Origin: CAYSPT01 sp964432985
GTDB taxonomy: Bacteria > Muiribacteriota > CAYSPT01
Direction: 5' to 3'
Length of the DNA stretch: 6,670 bases
Assembly (NCBI GenBank): GCA_964432985.1
Contig: CAYSPT010000136.1
Coordinates: 1 to 6,670 of the forward strand
The translations under genes and the position numbers were made by a program. Positions 1-6,648 of this stretch are shown one piece after another (position 1 is the first letter of the stretch; each line of letters opens with the position of its first letter). The notes beneath the pieces are model-generated. The model made no database searches, was not told the DNA's origin, and saw only the letters and a program-made list of their open reading frames with translations.

Positions 1-2436
1 ACCGTCACCCACGAGAACTATGTCATCGCCATTACCGGCGCCGACGACGTACAGGCAAGTTTCAGCGTCACCGACAGGCAGGGGCGTTCCATAGACAACG
101 TCATGGGTGTCCGGCAGAATAACCACGCCGATTCGGCGGCGGCCGGAATCCGTATCTACCTGGACGATGTCAGGTGGTACATGACCCCGACGAACATGGC
201 GGAAGCCGATATCAGGGTGCAGACCCTCACCGGCAAGTTCGACTTCGAGTGGGAGCTTACCGAACCCACCTACACGGCGCTTACCGACGGTGACTGGTAC
301 TGGCGGATCAAGCCCGTGGACACTGCCGGCAACACGGGTGGAAACACCCACTGGACCTATTACAACAAGTTCACCGTGGACACGCTGCCCCCCGACCCGC
401 CGGTCATCGACTCGCCGCAAAACGGGACCGTGGTGACCTCCACCACCATAGACGTTGTGCTCAGCCTGCTGGGAGGCGATGCGGTAGAGGTCTCCGTCTA
501 TGCCGTTTCGCCATGGGCCGGCGGCAACACGGGAACCGTCACCGTGGATGAAAACAGTATCATCGGGGGACCGGTGGATGTACCGTTAGGAGCGGAATCC
601 ATCACTGTCACCGTGGATATTTCCGCCATCGACGGGATGAAAGCGATAACCGCCACCGCCAAGGACCAAGCAGGCAACGTCAGTGACGGGGCAATACCCG
701 TTTCTTTTATACTAGATAGAACAGATCCCAAGATAGCCAATCTGATCATTCAGGATTACGGTACCGGGTCGACCACGGTAACCGATCCCAACTGGTCGGG
801 TAAGCTGCTGGTAACGGTTGAGTTTTCCGAAGCCATGGACACGGACACCGAGCCCATCGTCACCGTCACCCCGGACTCCAACTCGGGTGACGCCCTGACG
901 GCCATCGGGCTCAGCAACCTTGGGCTGGGCGGAAAATCGTGGAGCGACACGGCCACCGCCTGGACTGGCCTGGTCCGGATTCCCAAGGGACCCGGGTATG
1001 ACGGGATGGCCACCATCGCAATAAGCGGCCAGTGCAAAGATATGGCCGGTAAGGTGCTGCGTTCAAAGACATTCCCGTCCTATTTCGAGATAGATACCGC
1101 TCCCCGGATGATCATACGTGTTTTCTATAATCCGACGGATGAGCGGGACGTGATTATCGGTATTGAATCATCAGAAGCACTCCGATTGACACCTTCCTGC
1201 CGGGTCACCGTGGGCGGTGAGACCTACGACATCATGATGAACCACATCAGCCAATACATGTACACCGGGGTGCACCGCCTCACTACCAACCAGGTGGGAA
1301 CCCTGAAGGTATTGTCATACGCCACCGACCTGTCCGGCAACACCGCCGAGCACGAAAAATCTTTCGCCCTTAACCAGATTACCGTGGCCAAGGGCGGCGC
1401 CATCGCTTCGGCGGACGGACGGATGAGAATCACCGTACCGGCGGGAGCCGTGGACGAAGACCGGCTGGTGGCGCTGCTGCCGGCCTATGAACAGGAGTTC
1501 GAACAGGCTCAGCTCAAGCAGTACGGCTCAGCGGGAGCCCGGGCGGTAAGCGCCATACGAACAGCTTCCGGTCAGGGATTGGTCATGGCCGGCCCGGCCC
1601 ACGACCTGGGGCCGCACACCGTGCAGTTCACCGATTACTACATCGTCAGCCTGAAAGTAGACCCGGATAACCTGTCATCCGGTGTGTCCACCGACAAGCT
1701 GGGCGCATACGTATACGCCGGCGGCAAGTGGCGGTACATGGGAAGTGCCCGGGAAGACGGCGATTGGATTAAAGCTCCGGGGCGCTCTACCGGTATCATC
1801 GCCCTGATGGCCGACTTGAAGAGACCCGATGTGTACAGGACTTACCCGGATGAAGACGACACACCCGAATCCGACCGGCCAACCATCGAGGTCTGGCTGG
1901 AAGAAAGCGGCAGCGGCATCAAACCCGAATCGGTGTCCGTAAAACTGGACGGGCGCACCGTGGAGTACCAGTTCGACGCCGTAGACAACCTGATCACTTT
2001 CAAACCGTCGAAACCACTCTCGAAGGGTGAACACGAGCTTTCGGTGGAACTGTCCGACCGGGCGGGCAACGTCATGGCAAAGAGGGTGGTACCGTTTCAA
2101 GCGGCCGGACCGTTCGGTCTGGTTACACTCAAGAACTACCCTAACCCGGTGAATCCTGACGCGAACGACGTCAAGATCAGGTACACCTTCAACCAGAACA
2201 CATCAAAAGTGGACATCGACATTTTCGATTCCACCGGCGACCTGGTGAGAACGATTTTCGACGCCGACCAGCCGGTGGCCGATGGCCCCAACTGGACCGG
2301 TGAAGAGTTATGGGACGGCACAAACGATTTTGGGGATACAGTGGCCAACGGAGTGTACATCTACCGGCTCCGGGCCACCAACGTCAATGGAGACAGTACC
2401 ATGGAGCGGACCGGCAAGATTGCCGTTCTCCGCTAG
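1..2436 (+). CDS. Large multi-domain Ig-like surface/secreted protein with C-terminal FlgD-like domain (5' end missing)
   Basis: The frame is open from base 1, so the true N-terminus, and any signal peptide, lies left of the window; 811 residues are visible. The Met codon at 103 is internal and not a convincing start. The protein is a chain of beta-sandwich modules. DxxGN-type loops, typical of bacterial Ig-like/FN3-like repeats, occur near visible residues 107 (DTAGN), 222 (DQAGN), 347 (DMAGK), 443 (DLSGN) and 686 (DRAGN). An FSEAMDT segment near residue 275 resembles the SbsA/Big_5-type Ig domain. Residues 464-484 carry a GG...ITVPAGAV motif seen at the start of ZU5-like/adhesin modules. 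Residues 705-811 match the FlgD-type Ig-like C-terminal module: YPNP at 713-716, a DIFDSTGDLVRT strand, LWDGTNDFGD and NGVYIYRL. This module ends many exported proteins of candidate phyla and relates to Por/type IX sorting domains. Cell-surface or extracellular location is inferred. Ligand or enzymatic activity is unknown, as any catalytic part would be in the missing portion. Confidence 0.85.
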   Translation, partial: TVTHENYVIAITGADDVQASFSVTDRQGRSIDNVMGVRQNNHADSAAAGIRIYLDDVRWYMTPTNMAEADIRVQTLTGKFDFEWELTEPTYTALTDGDWYWRIKPVDTAGNTGGNTHWTYYNKFTVDTLPPDPPVIDSPQNGTVVTSTTIDVVLSLLGGDAVEVSVYAVSPWAGGNTGTVTVDENSIIGGPVDVPLGAESITVTVDISAIDGMKAITATAKDQAGNVSDGAIPVSFILDRTDPKIANLIIQDYGTGSTTVTDPNWSGKLLVTVEFSEAMDTDTEPIVTVTPDSNSGDALTAIGLSNLGLGGKSWSDTATAWTGLVRIPKGPGYDGMATIAISGQCKDMAGKVLRSKTFPSYFEIDTAPRMIIRVFYNPTDERDVIIGIESSEALRLTPSCRVTVGGETYDIMMNHISQYMYTGVHRLTTNQVGTLKVLSYATDLSGNTAEHEKSFALNQITVAKGGAIASADGRMRITVPAGAVDEDRLVALLPAYEQEFEQAQLKQYGSAGARAVSAIRTASGQGLVMAGPAHDLGPHTVQFTDYYIVSLKVDPDNLSSGVSTDKLGAYVYAGGKWRYMGSAREDGDWIKAPGRSTGIIALMADLKRPDVYRTYPDEDDTPESDRPTIEVWLEESGSGIKPESVSVKLDGRTVEYQFDAVDNLITFKPSKPLSKGEHELSVELSDRAGNVMAKRVVPFQAAGPFGLVTLKNYPNPVNPDANDVKIRYTFNQNTSKVDIDIFDSTGDLVRTIFDADQPVADGPNWTGEELWDGTNDFGDTVANGVYIYRLRATNVNGDSTMERTGKIAVLR

Positions 2437-2490
2437 TTTTCAAGCCTGAACAGGCAGAATGTTTATGACGTAAACGCATGCGTGCGTGAA

Positions 2491-2496
2491 AGGAGG
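2491..2496 (+). promoter_or_regulatory. Shine-Dalgarno site deciding the start of the TPR lipoprotein
   Basis: A consensus AGGAGG lies nine bases upstream of the GTG at 2506. It sits inside the longer open frame that begins with the GTG at 2482, so it argues for 2506 as the real start. The N-terminus from 2506 also gives a compact lipoprotein signal peptide. Confidence 0.75.
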
Positions 2497-2505
2497 CTTT
2501 GCGAG

Positions 2506-3105
2506 GTGCGGAAACAAACGATCGCGCTTCTGTTGATGCTTATTGCTCCACTTTATCTGGTGGGGTGTGGAGGAACAATTGGTGAGATAGGCGGGACCCG
2601 GCCGGGCTCGGCAACTGAGTACAATGCCCTGGGGTGGCAGTCGTTTGAAAACGGAAGCTACACCCGGGCCGAGGAGTATTTCAGTAAATCCCTCACCCTC
2701 AATCCGACCCAGGGCGAATACGCCGATGCCTACACCGGCCTTGGTTGGACCAAGACCAAGGTGCACGGTATCAGGGGTGGAATCGCATATTTTGAAAAAG
2801 CGAAGAAATACAACAACGATGCCAGGGTTGGTTTGGCCGGCGCCTACCTTTCAAGCACGAACAAGACCGACTATGAAAACGGTGTCTATCTCCTGGAGCA
2901 GGTAGGTCTTTCGAGCCTGGACTTTGTGTACACCCCCAAGTACGCTATCGGGGTCACCAACGCCGAAGCCCACGCCATGCTTGGAATACTCTATTACTAC
3001 ACGGGTAACGAAGGCGCCGGGTTGGCCCAGATAAACAAGGCCAAGGAAATCGACGACAACATCTCCTCGGCGGTGGATTCCATAGCCGAAGAATTTGTCA
3101 ACTGA
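2506..3105 (+). CDS. TPR-repeat lipoprotein
   Basis: A 199-residue protein starting at GTG 2506. The frame extends to a GTG at 2482, but the AGGAGG at 2491-2496 and the signal peptide favour the later start. The N-terminus has Arg2 and Lys3, a hydrophobic stretch (residues 5-18) and a lipobox LVGC with Cys21 as the predicted lipidation site; Gly at +2 does not resemble the Asp inner-membrane retention signal, so outer-membrane sorting is possible. The mature part carries about four TPR-like helix pairs, roughly residues 37-70 (ALGWQSFENGSYTRAEEYF, ending in LNP), 73-106, 107-134 and 153-186 (AMLGILYYYTGNEGAG). TPRs bind proteins, so a role as an envelope scaffold or assembly/secretion accessory is likely. 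It follows the Ig-like surface protein by 69 bases on the same strand with no terminator between them, so it may help export or anchor that protein; this is inferred from order. The specific family is not recognised. Confidence 0.85.
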   Translation: MRKQTIALLLMLIAPLYLVGCGGTIGEIGGTRPGSATEYNALGWQSFENGSYTRAEEYFSKSLTLNPTQGEYADAYTGLGWTKTKVHGIRGGIAYFEKAKKYNNDARVGLAGAYLSSTNKTDYENGVYLLEQVGLSSLDFVYTPKYAIGVTNAEAHAMLGILYYYTGNEGAGLAQINKAKEIDDNISSAVDSIAEEFVN

Positions 3106-3125
3106 CAATTAGCCTCAGGATGTCA

Positions 3126-3146
3126 TTGTCCGGCTCGACCGGACAA
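3126..3146. repeat. Perfect inverted repeat in the convergent intergenic region
   Basis: TTGTCCGG (3126-3133) and CCGGACAA (3139-3146) form a perfect 8-bp stem around the five-base loop CTCGA. No T-run follows on either strand, so it is not a canonical intrinsic terminator. It lies 20 bases after the stop of the TPR lipoprotein, in its probable 3' untranslated region. It could protect the mRNA 3' end or assist termination. Confidence 0.5.
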
Positions 3147-3168
3147 GCACAAATCACGCACGCGATAT

Positions 3169-3200
3169 AACGCCTGCCGGATAAACCGGCAGGCGTTTCT
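3169..3200 (+). terminator. Rho-independent terminator between convergent genes
   Basis: AACGCCTGCCGG (3169-3180) pairs perfectly with CCGGCAGGCGTT (3186-3197) around the loop ATAAA, giving a 12-bp GC-rich stem. On the plus strand TTTCT and then AAATTTAT follow, a modest T-tract suited to ending the unit that finishes at 3105. On the minus strand the bases after the hairpin are TATATCGCG, a weaker tail, so it may act partly in both directions for the operon ending at 3232. Confidence 0.8.
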
Positions 3201-3231
3201 AAATTTATCAACTGATTAATCTATTTTGTTG

Positions 3232-4860
3232 TTATCCAAGCGAGGCCGAACGGAGCGCCAGCTGCCGCAGGATATCCTTGGGGATATCGTACTTCTCGAT
3301 ATATTCCTTGATGTCGTCGCCGGCAATCATCCAGAAAGTGTCCAGCAGCTTGAACGCCTGCTCGGGTGAAGCTGTTTTCAGATTCGACACCAATTCGGAG
3401 ATGGCCTCATCGCCAAAGTTTGAAATAGCCAGCTGAATGTATTTGAGGAGGTCNNNNNNNNNNNNNNNNNNNNNNNNNNNNNNNNNNNNNNNNNNNNNNN
3501 NNNNNNNNNNNNNNNNNNNNNNNNNNNNNNNNNNNNNNNNNNNNNNNNNNNNNACCTTGATGGCCATTACCTTCAACTCCGGCGATTCATCCCCCATCAG
3601 GATCTTCTTCAACACGGGAAACGACCGGGGGTCATCGAGGCGTGCCAGCAGGACCAGGGCGCTGTACCGCCCCAGCTGCGTGCAATGGATCTTCATGATC
3701 GCCTGGTGGGTGACGTCCCTGGTTTTCTCATCTTCGGACGTGAGGAACGTTTCCAGGGTGCTGAGGGCCCGCGAATCCTTCATTTCACCAAGGGAACGGA
3801 TGAGACGCAACTGGAGCCGCTTGTTCTTTTCTTCCTTCACCCGTTTGAGCAGGCTTTTAGAGAACCATGTCTGGCGCTCGAGCAGATCGACCACTGGTTC
3901 CAAAGCGGCCTTGCCCGCGCTTTCCAGCGTTTCGATGGCATTGTGTCTGACATCGTAATAGCTGCTGTTCAGCAGGTTGACCGCCGAGATAACACACGAC
4001 GGCGTACCGATAACGGACAGCACCGCCAGAATGTTCCGCTTGAGACGTGCCGACGGCGTGCGGTCCAGCACATGGGTCAAACGTTTCACGCAACCATCAC
4101 CGTAAACAGCCAGCGCTTTTACCGCTTCTTTCACCACCCCCGGGGTAAAATCGGACAGGCACCTGGCAAGGGGGTTGAGAGCGGCCGGGCTCCGGCGGTC
4201 TTTTAACGCTTTGACCGCGCTGAGCCGCACCGCCGGATGACCATCGCCGAGCAGGGTGATGAGATGCGGTACGGGACGCTCCCCCGGAAAGTAGGAGAGC
4301 GCTTCTGAAATCCCCACCCGGGCACGGTAGTTCTTCAACGAAAGGTTTTCCCGAAGCAGCGAAAAGCCCAGCTCCCCCAACTCGAAAAACGCTTTTTCAG
4401 CGCGTCGGTAGACCGCTTTGTTCCGCGTCGACAATACCCTGATCAGCCGTTTGGACACTTCGGGATCGGCGTTGCGGACGATCTGCTCGATGAAATCTAT
4501 GACGATTTGCTCCACGATTATCCGGACACTCCACTCGGAATCCTCCAGGGCCCGCAGCATAGCTTCCAGCACCTTGATATCACCGAAACTACCCAGCGCT
4601 TGTACGGTGGCCATCCTGACTTCGGGGACGGTGTGCTCCAGCAGGCTCACATCGAGTAGTTGGGGAATGGCCGCGGGGTTTTCCAGGCGGCTGATCGACA
4701 GCACCGCGGCCCGGCAGACATCGGCGTCAGGATCGGACAGGCTCTTCACCAGGTACGGGAACCCTTCCTGGTCCTTCTTGCGGCCGATGATCATGACCGC
4801 CCGGCGGCGTATTTCCCAGTCGGGATCGTTCAAAGCCTTGATGATAACTTCTTTCGGCAT
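3232..4860 (-). CDS. HEAT-repeat protein (interrupted by assembly gap)
   Basis: A tandem alpha-helical repeat protein of 542 residues as drawn. I chose the ATG at 4860, seven bases after the upstream gene's stop; a TTG at 4881 in the same frame would overlap that gene and is less likely. HEAT/PBS-lyase-like units of about 31 residues recur from residue 3 onward with the usual pattern (acidic/Pro turn, then V-R-x-x-A-V-x-x-L). Examples are LNDPDWEIRRRAV (10-22), LSDPDADVCRAAV (41-53), GHPAVRLSAVKAL and SSYYDVRHNAIETL; at least eleven units are visible. There is no signal peptide or membrane segment, so it is probably a cytoplasmic scaffold binding other proteins. Residues 437-469 are undetermined because of the N run; the C-terminal 73 residues lie in the same frame across it. 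It is the last gene of the ackA operon as seen here. Some bacterial HEAT-repeat proteins act in phycobilin lyases, signalling or chemotaxis-like complexes; no specific role can be read from the sequence. Confidence 0.85.
   Translation of the reverse strand: MPKEVIIKALNDPDWEIRRRAVMIIGRKKDQEGFPYLVKSLSDPDADVCRAAVLSISRLENPAAIPQLLDVSLLEHTVPEVRMATVQALGSFGDIKVLEAMLRALEDSEWSVRIIVEQIVIDFIEQIVRNADPEVSKRLIRVLSTRNKAVYRRAEKAFFELGELGFSLLRENLSLKNYRARVGISEALSYFPGERPVPHLITLLGDGHPAVRLSAVKALKDRRSPAALNPLARCLSDFTPGVVKEAVKALAVYGDGCVKRLTHVLDRTPSARLKRNILAVLSVIGTPSCVISAVNLLNSSYYDVRHNAIETLESAGKAALEPVVDLLERQTWFSKSLLKRVKEEKNKRLQLRLIRSLGEMKDSRALSTLETFLTSEDEKTRDVTHQAIMKIHCTQLGRYSALVLLARLDDPRSFPVLKKILMGDESPELKVMAIKXXXXXXXXXXXXXXXXXXXXXXXXXXXXXXXXXXDLLKYIQLAISNFGDEAISELVSNLKTASPEQAFKLLDTFWMIAGDDIKEYIEKYDIPKDILRQLALRSASLG
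3454..3553. other. Assembly gap (100 N)
   Basis: Exactly 100 undetermined bases, the conventional size for a scaffold gap of unknown length, inside the HEAT-repeat gene. The coding frame agrees on both sides for a 100-base gap: the edge codon GTN encodes Val regardless, and 33 whole codons are missing. The true length may differ, so the number of HEAT units in the protein is uncertain. Confidence 0.95.
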
Positions 4861-4867
4861 GACGCGG

Positions 4868-5383
4868 TCACTTTCTTTCAAGAATACCCTGGCAGAAGTT
4901 TTCCAGGGGGTTGCACTTGGTTACCTTAAACGAGCAGTCGAGGCCGGCCAGGTGAATGACCGCCCCCCGGAAACACCCCAGGCGGGCACAGGACAGGCTG
5001 GTCAACGGAAGTCCGTCGTGCAGCAGGTCGCCGCATTTTCCCTGATAAGGGCACTCTCTAACGGTAATCTCGAGTTCGTCTTCCGAAACCGACTTCAACT
5101 CGAACTGGCTCACGTTCTCGAACAGTCCGGCGTGGATTCCCACGTGGATGTAATTATTCACCGCATCATCAATCGTTTCAGCCCGCTCGGCTATGATGCC
5201 GTACTTGTTGGCCAGGATCTTCAGAAAATTCTCCGCCGCATGCTCGTAGGCCTTGGTGCAGAACTCCCTCGGGATGATTCCCTGCAAATCCATGGCCGCT
5301 TTTTCGAAGGCGGCCAACCAGGTACGCAACAGCACGTCCAGCGTCTGCTCGGGATTCAGTTTTCGTTCAGGTTCTCCAAACAT
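4868..5383 (-). CDS. Cysteine-rich protein with V4R/methanogen-output-domain-like C-terminus
   Basis: A 171-residue soluble protein without signal peptide or membrane segment. I start it at ATG 5383, which has a GGAGGTG five bases upstream; ATGs at 5407 and 5401 in the same frame overlap the end of ackA and lack that support. The N-terminal half (residues 10-85) is mainly helical. The C-terminal half has an alternating strand (FELKSVSEDELEITV) leading into a cysteine cluster: ECPYQGKC with Cys111 and Cys117, then Cys132, Cys137, Cys150, Cys157 and Cys164, plus a lone Cys42. The layout CPY-x3-C, SCARLGC, LAGLDC and a final C-x6-C near the end resembles the V4R/hydrocarbon-binding and 'methanogen output domain 1' fold, whose members bind small molecules or metals and act as sensors. 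An L-2-amino-thiazoline-4-carboxylate hydrolase-like family is an alternative. It lies between ackA and the HEAT gene in one operon. Coding status is certain; the family call is tentative and rests on motif pattern only. Confidence 0.8.
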   Translation of the reverse strand: MFGEPERKLNPEQTLDVLLRTWLAAFEKAAMDLQGIIPREFCTKAYEHAAENFLKILANKYGIIAERAETIDDAVNNYIHVGIHAGLFENVSQFELKSVSEDELEITVRECPYQGKCGDLLHDGLPLTSLSCARLGCFRGAVIHLAGLDCSFKVTKCNPLENFCQGILERK

Positions 5384-5388
5384 GGTGC

Positions 5389-5395
5389 CACCTCC
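5389..5395 (-). promoter_or_regulatory. Shine-Dalgarno site of the Cys-rich gene
   Basis: Read on the minus strand this is GGAGGTG, five bases before the ATG at 5383. It lies just after the ackA stop codon (5400-5398), so ribosomes finishing ackA could re-initiate here. It decides the start in favour of 5383 over the in-frame ATG at 5401, which overlaps the ackA stop as ATGA. Confidence 0.75.
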
Positions 5396-5397
5396 AT

Positions 5398-6648
5398 TCA
5401 TTCGCATTCACTGTCACAGATGCTGCCCCAGCCTGCGCCCTCACCGGTTGCACGCTTTTCTTCAGCGGTGAGCAAGCATTCGGTTTCCATGGCGATCTTG
5501 AGCTCCTCATTGGTGGGAATGACCATGATACTAACCGTGCTTTCATCACCGGAGATGATGTTCCGATGCTCCTCGTTGGCTTCCTTGTCAATAGCTACCC
5601 CGAGAAACTCCAGACCACGGCACACGGTGTCCCGGACCCAGTCGGAGTTCTCGCCGATGCCGCCGGTAAAGGTAATGGCATCGACCCCTCCCATGACCGC
5701 GGCGTAGGCCCCGATGGTCTTCTTGATCCGGTAACAGAACATCTGCATGGCCATGGATGCCCACTCGTTGCCCGCTTCCATCTCATCGAGGATCTCCCGC
5801 ACATCGTTGCTGATCCCGGAGACACCGAGCAGACCGCTTCGCTTGTTGAGTATTTTCATCACCTCGTCGACGCCAAGGTTTTCCACCTCCATGACGAAGG
5901 GGATGGTAGCCGGATCAAGTTCTCCCGACCTGGTTCCCATGAGCAGTCCGTCCAGCGGGGTGAATCCCATGGTGGTTTCCACCGACTGGCCGCAGTAGAC
6001 GGCAGCCATGGAGGCGCCGTTACCCAGGTGGCAGGTGACAATTTTCAGCTCATCGAGCGGCCGGCCGATCAGTTCCGCGGTTTTTTCAGAAACGTACAGG
6101 TGGGAGATCCCGTGGAACCCGTATTTTCGTATCCCGTGCTTCGAGTAAAGCACGGGAGGTATCCCGTAAAGGTACGCCTGTTTCGGCAGCGTATGGTGAA
6201 ACGCGGTGTCAAACACACCCACCTGTTTGGCATGAGGAAGCAGCTTCTTGCAGATGTACACCCCGTTGATGTTGTGGGGGTTGTGAAGCGGCGCCAGCTT
6301 GTTGTATTTCCTGATCTGGGCGATTTTCTCATCGGTCAGCAAAACCGGCGCCGAGTTTTCTTCGCCGCCGTGCACGATGCGATGGCCCACTGCATCGATT
6401 TCTTTCTTGTCCTTGATTGCCCCGAGTTCCGGGTGCAGCAGGAACTTGACCGCCAGCCCGATAGCGGAGCGGTGGTGCGGAACCTGGTGTACCTCGCGTA
6501 GCTTTTTTCCACCGGCGTGATAATTGAAAACAGCGCTGATGGATCCTATTTTCTCGACATTTCCTCCCGCCAGTTCCTCCTGCGTATTAGTGTTGAACAG
6601 GCGGAACTTGACAGACGAACTGCCGCAGTTGAGCGTGAGTACTTTCAC
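5398..6648 (-). CDS. ackA: Acetate kinase
   Basis: Cytoplasmic enzyme that interconverts acetate + ATP and acetyl phosphate + ADP, the ATP-yielding last step of the Pta-AckA pathway. With the GTG start at 6648 the protein is 416 residues, close to the roughly 400 usual for the family, and begins MKVLTLNCGSSSVKF. A GTG at 6657 adds three residues and also has a possible ribosome site; the family start favours 6648. The catalytic residues known from the Methanosarcina enzyme are all in place: Asn7, Arg90 (GHRIVHGGE), His122 (LAPLHNP), Asp147 (VFDTAFH), His179 (YGFHGISH), His207 (CHLGNG), Arg240 (MGTRSGELDP), the GGIGENS nucleotide loop at 329-335, and Glu381 (IPTNEE). About fifteen residues at the C-terminus (GEGAGWGSIC... 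with Cys411 and Cys415) look like a non-conserved tail. It is the first complete gene of a three-gene operon. The promoter, and perhaps pta, lie beyond the right edge. Confidence 0.97.
   Translation of the reverse strand: MKVLTLNCGSSSVKFRLFNTNTQEELAGGNVEKIGSISAVFNYHAGGKKLREVHQVPHHRSAIGLAVKFLLHPELGAIKDKKEIDAVGHRIVHGGEENSAPVLLTDEKIAQIRKYNKLAPLHNPHNINGVYICKKLLPHAKQVGVFDTAFHHTLPKQAYLYGIPPVLYSKHGIRKYGFHGISHLYVSEKTAELIGRPLDELKIVTCHLGNGASMAAVYCGQSVETTMGFTPLDGLLMGTRSGELDPATIPFVMEVENLGVDEVMKILNKRSGLLGVSGISNDVREILDEMEAGNEWASMAMQMFCYRIKKTIGAYAAVMGGVDAITFTGGIGENSDWVRDTVCRGLEFLGVAIDKEANEEHRNIISGDESTVSIMVIPTNEELKIAMETECLLTAEEKRATGEGAGWGSICDSECE
6132..6157. repeat. Perfect 10-bp hairpin inside ackA
   Basis: TCCCGTGCTT (6132-6141) and AAGCACGGGA (6148-6157) are exact reverse complements around the six-base loop CGAGTA. 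It lies in the ackA codons for the PVLYSKHGI segment, just before the HGISH motif on the protein. Three ATCCCGT copies nearby (around 6108, 6131 and 6161) reflect repeated Gly-Ile codons. It may be chance or an mRNA structure. Confidence 0.4.

Noticed and set aside
1675..2100. A 141-codon minus-strand open frame inside the surface protein gene
   Set aside because: It is a mirror of the plus-strand coding sequence with no ribosome site or recognisable domain.
2444..2455. Small inverted repeat GCCTGAACAGGC after the surface protein gene as a possible terminator
   Set aside because: Only four base pairs can form with a workable loop, and no T-run follows, so the two plus-strand genes are more likely co-transcribed.
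2474..2483. Ten-base palindrome ACGCATGCGT upstream of the lipoprotein gene as an operator
   Set aside because: It is a single short palindrome without promoter elements around it or a second copy in the window; chance is sufficient.
2482..2505. Earlier GTG start for the TPR lipoprotein
   Set aside because: The consensus AGGAGG lies downstream of this codon, and starting here would add eight charged residues including a Cys ahead of a standard lipoprotein signal peptide.
4418..5707. A 429-codon open frame on the plus strand
   Set aside because: It runs antisense across the HEAT gene, the Cys-rich gene and ackA, all clearly coding on the minus strand. Its translation has no recognisable domain and looks like low-complexity Ser/Arg shadow sequence.
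5566..6501. A 311-codon plus-strand open frame opposite ackA
   Set aside because: ackA on the minus strand has every catalytic motif, and the antisense translation shows no known family. It is explained by codon bias in GC-rich sequence.
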